Below, piece by piece: positions 61,201 to 64,000 of a stretch of DNA of 64,000 nt (its first letter is position 1; each line of letters begins with the position of its first letter). The notes under the pieces were generated by a model. It did no database searches. It saw only the letters and a list, made by a program, of their open reading frames with translations, and was not told the origin of the DNA. This DNA is from Treponema denticola ATCC 35405 (GTDB taxonomy: Bacteria; Spirochaetota; Spirochaetia; Treponematales; Treponemataceae), in assembly GCF_000008185.1 (NCBI RefSeq), contig NC_002967.9, positions 2,108,001 to 2,172,000 of the forward strand, in the 5' to 3' direction. A program made the translations under genes and the position numbers.

Positions 61201-63769
61201 CGATGATACTGCCGAAATTACATTCCCCGGATACGAGGGAGCAAAAGCTCTCATAACACTCGAAAAAAACGGCAGGGTTCTAAAGCAAGAATGGATAAAA
61301 TCCAAGGGAAAAATTTTCTCGTACAAATTAAAACTTGATCCCTCGATGGCTCCGAACATCTACGCCCACGTAAGTTTAATACAGGAGCACAGCCAGACAA
61401 AAAACAGTCTGCCTATAAGAATGTATGGCATAACTCCCGTAATGATTGAAAACAAATTATCAAGACTAAGCCCCGTGATACAAGCGGAACAGAGCTATGA
61501 ACCCAACAGCAAGGTTTCGTTTACGGTAAGCGAAGAAAAAGGAAGACCTATGACCTTTACGGTTGCCGTTGTAGACGAAGGACTCTTGGGTCTTACAGCC
61601 TTCCATACAGGTAATCCTTGGGACAGCTTTTATAAAAAAGAGTCCTCGCAAATTACCTCTTGGGATGTTTATAAATACGTAATCGGAGCCTACAGCGGCA
61701 ATATAGAATCGATTCTCTCGGTCGGAGGAGGAGGCTTTATAGATAACAAGACCTCAAAGAATGCGGAACGCTTTAAACCGGTTGTTTACTTTTTCGGCCC
61801 CTTTGAAATCAAAGCAAAGGAAAAGAAAACAATCGAATTCGATCTTCCTCAGTACATCGGAGCCTTGCGTATTATGGCAGTTGCAGGAAAGGACGGAGCC
61901 TACGGTATAAAAGAAGAAACCGTAAAGGTAAAAAGCGATCTTATCGTAATGCCTACCCTTCCCCGCACCATGGGCATAGGAGAAACAATCGAGGTTCCGG
62001 TAACAGTCTTTAACGGAACTTCTTCCGAAAAAAAAGCAAAGGTGGTTTTAAAAAGCGAGGGAGCTATAAATATAAGCGAAACAAAAGAGGTAAGTATCCC
62101 TGCAAATTCCGACTCTTCCGTTTTCTTTAAGGTAAAAACGGATAAGGGCGGCATCGCAAAATTCACGGCGGAAGCCTCGGCCTCAGGCATTTCAAAAACG
62201 GCAAAGGCCTTTACCGAAATAGATGTGCTTTCCAGAGGAATACCCTACTCTACAGTCGAGCTTATAAATATTGAAGCCGGAAAAACATTTGCTAAAACCG
62301 TTCCTCTAAAAGGCGAAAACGGAACAAAGAGTTTAAGCGTAGAAATTTCTCAAATGCCGGCCCTAGGACTTGAAAACCGTCTGGCCTATCTTTTAGGTTA
62401 TCCTTACGGCTGTATCGAACAGATAACATCCAAGGCCTTCCCCCAATTATACCTAAACACGATAACGGCCTTGGACCAAACGGAAATCGATAAGGCAAAG
62501 AGCAATGTAAACTCGGTTCTAAACCGCTATATAAACTATCAGCTTAGGTCCGGCGGATTCAGCTATTGGCCGGGAGGCGGATATGAAACTTCGTGGGCTA
62601 CAAACTATGCAGGACACTTTATGGTCGAAGCAAAAAAGGCCGGCTATGAAGTAAATGACAGCATCTATCAAAGCTGGCTTTCTCACCAAATCGACATGGC
62701 AAAAAATTGGGCAGGCACCTATGCGGACAGCATGGAAACTCAGGCCTACCGCCTATACACCCTTGCCCTTGCAGGTAAACCGGAAATAGGAGCTATGAAC
62801 CGTTTAAAAAATATGGAGCAAAACCTCAACTCCGTATCAAAGGCCTTCCTCGCAAATGCTTACAGTCTTGCAGGCCACAGCAGTACGGCCAAGGCAATGC
62901 TCGAAAAGCTCTATGAACCTACCACAGTTTATAGGAGCACGGGCGGAAACTATTCGTCCAATATCAGGGACTTGGCCTTAATCTTAAATGCTTACACCAC
63001 GGTCGGCGAAACCGCAAGGACTACAAACCTTATTTCAAAGCTTGCTAAAATTTCTTCAAGCAACGATTGGCTTTCGACACAGGAAACGGCTTGGATTCTT
63101 TTAGCCCTGGCCCCTCACTACGCCTTCGACAAAAATAAGAGTGCAAACTATGAGGTTGTAACCGAAGGAAATGTAATCAAGGACAAATTGAACAATACAT
63201 CTAAACTCCATAATATTCCGGTAAATACCGAAACGGCAAAAAAGATGGAAATTAAGAATACGGGAAATACACCTATCTTCGCTGCTATAAACACGGCAGG
63301 AAAACTTAACCCTGGAAGCGAAACCCGTATTGAAGAAAACTTAAAACTTTCGGTTGTATATCAAAACGAGGATGATCAAGAAGTTTCACCCGAGACCTTA
63401 AAAAAAGGACAGAGGTTTAAGATGAGGGTAAGGGTCGACAATAAGACTCAAGGCGCCCTTGAAAACCTTACCCTTTCAATCCCCATTCCGACAGGCTGGG
63501 AAATTACAAACACAAGGCTCGGAGGCGATGATGATACGGATTCGGAAGACGAGCGCAACACAAGGCAATTATATGACTTCCAAGATTTAAAGGATACTCA
63601 TATTTACACTCACTTTGCCTTGGACGGCTACGGCACAAAGAACTTTGAGTTTACGGGAACCGTAACATACGGAGGAGAATACTATATACCGGCAATCTTT
63701 GTCGAAGCTATGTACGATTATGCTTATAGAGCAGTCATCCCCGGCACAAGGGTAAAAGCGTTTGATTAG
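58211..63769 (+). CDS. Bacterial alpha-2-macroglobulin lipoprotein
   Basis: 1852 aa. Lipobox VFMAGC with Cys28. A series of macroglobulin beta-sandwich domains is followed by the A2M core, GEIRGVWRPGD-like KGYIYGERGVWRPGDD (MG2 region), VAVVDEGLLGLT, and the thioester motif CIEQ at 1401-1404 in PYGCIEQ, then the alpha-helical thioester domain. Such proteins trap host or competitor proteases in the periplasm through the thioester. The usual partner PBP1c is not downstream; an ankyrin protein is. Confidence 0.93.
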   Translation: MKSLNSLSKQLLAALVLVLSASVFMAGCKKNDQALQNAMDDIESISYGALKRLEPINVIFKEEIKHPENLEKACVLTPKPSGEWKIMGKNQITFTPSSAYSFKTDLNLELDVGLLLENTEKKKGISLTFNIAHPEFKLISGELIPDEKKENIFRFEGIGETDIPETLTSIEKMLTADLKMGNSKSNPAIKVSQGVASNQYKISIKEISRKKQVQELNLSWNLEALGGEGSSSASFTVAAISVFQVTSFSQETGSEIQVNFSDMLDSSQDLRGFIKLESSPEMPFRYSIDGYKLKIFSQNGLFPDNTRLSVLPGIKNSRGKKLETQADFSITVAWEKPSIRFTKAGNIIPAKEMSVLVSTKNISGLMLEAFQIYDKNMTQFLQINTIDGSYELNRVGEPVWRQSFDLEWNSSMKNKTVQHSLDISKLIKKFPGGMFELRASFTKKHSMYESSSKSNEFSHLPFPKDISEIENFKNIETDYWNNSDIEDEDRYKFWSNRENPNHPAFYLPSYSNYCMAIKRILVSNIGLSAKKDREGKLYISAADLLTAEPMSGVNISLFNFAQKEFESGKTDGDGLLMLKNENDAFLIRAEKSGDVNWLPLNSEVLSTSHFQVEGESSKKGVKGYIYGERGVWRPGDDIHLVFILQDLEKNLPKDYPVKFYLEDPLGKKTDTKVFTSSVDGFYRIDTKTNVQDKTGTWYAIVTAGGKSWSKSIKVESIVPNRLFVNLDPKAKYFSEGYNPAVLGGEWLHGAKASGLKAEISARYVLNRTPFENYKNYNFINPELSVQQDSNKIWEGTLNDSGKADINLYLSSEAKAPGKLKAIFETRIYEPSGAFSTENKVFDYSPYSRYVGMQIPKSDDEYRDMLYTNKDQTLYFAVLDPEGNPVKEGVNLSVNLYKLEWYWWWEADEESANYTNSRYTQHIKNWNISAKGGKAELKMKVTDGDWGRYLITVSDPNGGHSSAQVVYFDWEGWASRKTSDESSDSIIMLTTDKAKYYADDTAEITFPGYEGAKALITLEKNGRVLKQEWIKSKGKIFSYKLKLDPSMAPNIYAHVSLIQEHSQTKNSLPIRMYGITPVMIENKLSRLSPVIQAEQSYEPNSKVSFTVSEEKGRPMTFTVAVVDEGLLGLTAFHTGNPWDSFYKKESSQITSWDVYKYVIGAYSGNIESILSVGGGGFIDNKTSKNAERFKPVVYFFGPFEIKAKEKKTIEFDLPQYIGALRIMAVAGKDGAYGIKEETVKVKSDLIVMPTLPRTMGIGETIEVPVTVFNGTSSEKKAKVVLKSEGAINISETKEVSIPANSDSSVFFKVKTDKGGIAKFTAEASASGISKTAKAFTEIDVLSRGIPYSTVELINIEAGKTFAKTVPLKGENGTKSLSVEISQMPALGLENRLAYLLGYPYGCIEQITSKAFPQLYLNTITALDQTEIDKAKSNVNSVLNRYINYQLRSGGFSYWPGGGYETSWATNYAGHFMVEAKKAGYEVNDSIYQSWLSHQIDMAKNWAGTYADSMETQAYRLYTLALAGKPEIGAMNRLKNMEQNLNSVSKAFLANAYSLAGHSSTAKAMLEKLYEPTTVYRSTGGNYSSNIRDLALILNAYTTVGETARTTNLISKLAKISSSNDWLSTQETAWILLALAPHYAFDKNKSANYEVVTEGNVIKDKLNNTSKLHNIPVNTETAKKMEIKNTGNTPIFAAINTAGKLNPGSETRIEENLKLSVVYQNEDDQEVSPETLKKGQRFKMRVRVDNKTQGALENLTLSIPIPTGWEITNTRLGGDDDTDSEDERNTRQLYDFQDLKDTHIYTHFALDGYGTKNFEFTGTVTYGGEYYIPAIFVEAMYDYAYRAVIPGTRVKAFD

Positions 63770-63770
63770 T

Positions 63771-64000
63771 ATGAATATAGCCGAATTTATAAAAGCTGCA
63801 AAAAAGAATGATATTGAGCTTATAAAAACTTATTTACAAAACGGCTTTGATATTAATACTCAAGACAAGGATGGATTTACGGCTGTTATGGAAGCAGCCG
63901 AATTCGGCTATAAGGATTTATTTTGGTTTTTAATCGAAAAAGGAGCAGATGTTTTAATTAAAGCGGATTATAATTTTTCGATAGTTCACGCCGTCGGTTT
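63771..64000 (+). CDS. Ankyrin-repeat protein (5' part only)
   Basis: Starts at ATG 63771, one base after the macroglobulin stop, and runs off the window. The 76 visible residues contain two ankyrin repeats: KNDIELIKTYLQNGFDIN and DGFTAVMEAAEFGYKDL followed by LIEKGADV. No signal peptide is seen. Probably cotranscribed with the macroglobulin gene. Confidence 0.8.
   Translation, partial: MNIAEFIKAAKKNDIELIKTYLQNGFDINTQDKDGFTAVMEAAEFGYKDLFWFLIEKGADVLIKADYNFSIVHAVG

Overview
The window looks like chromosome from an oral-type treponeme, most likely Treponema denticola or a close relative. This is inferred from gene content, not from a database search. Markers are a fused cytidylate kinase/ribosomal protein S1 gene, a UPF0164 (TP0548-type) outer-membrane beta-barrel, a selenocysteine-containing glycine reductase (grdE-grdB), many Cys-lipoproteins, Rpn-type nuclease remnants, low GC, and a lipoprotein whose C-terminus looks like the variable region of a diversity-generating retroelement (DGR) target. 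No rRNA, tRNA, CRISPR array, intact IS or prophage was seen.

Layout. 1-10.7 kb is mostly housekeeping: a sigma54 activator cut by the window edge, cmk-rpsA, a GerMN protein, a STAS/zinc-ribbon anti-anti-sigma factor, trmJ, a UMP-kinase-like protein and a J-protein, then infA, a DksA-like regulator, gpsA and ffh. 10.8-16.6 kb is envelope nutrition: two tandem solute-binding lipoproteins, a flavin reductase, and a serine hydrolase overlapping namZ (peptidoglycan recycling). 16.6-23.2 kb is accessory: a broken rpn gene, a structured repeat array, the putative DGR target lipoprotein with its partner, a GC-richer glycosyltransferase and a large lipoprotein. 23.3-28.4 kb holds brnTA, pyrC, a DEAD-box helicase and pyrF. 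28.4-39.8 kb is one six-gene leftward operon: TPR/coiled-coil protein, giant SpoIIE-type phosphatase receptor, then a Gld-like ABC system. 39.9-46.2 kb has the UPF0164 barrel, a ParC-type topoisomerase subunit and grdEB. 46.2-53.6 kb has a DHH phosphoesterase with queH, a complete bacterial N-degron operon (clpS-clpA-aat), a VapBC-like pair and an MFS exporter. 53.7-56.4 kb is an ECF nickel/cobalt importer. 56.4-58.2 kb is a second repeat/rpn cluster. The window ends with an alpha-2-macroglobulin lipoprotein and the start of an ankyrin protein.

How the genes work together. The STAS protein and the SpoIIE-type phosphatase are the two halves of a partner-switching circuit, although they are not adjacent. 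ClpS, ClpA and Aat form one proteolysis pathway. GrdE/GrdB give Stickland-type glycine reduction and ATP.

The signals I rate highest are: (i) about ten transcription units whose sigma70-like promoter ends 6-10 nt before an ATG with no Shine-Dalgarno, implying leaderless mRNAs; (ii) the DGR-like variable region followed at once by a perfect 13-bp hairpin; (iii) a roughly 93-nt tandem three-hairpin repeat present in inverted orientation at two loci, both beside rpn debris; and (iv) a second double-hairpin element sitting in the gap of a broken rpn gene and upstream of the macroglobulin gene.
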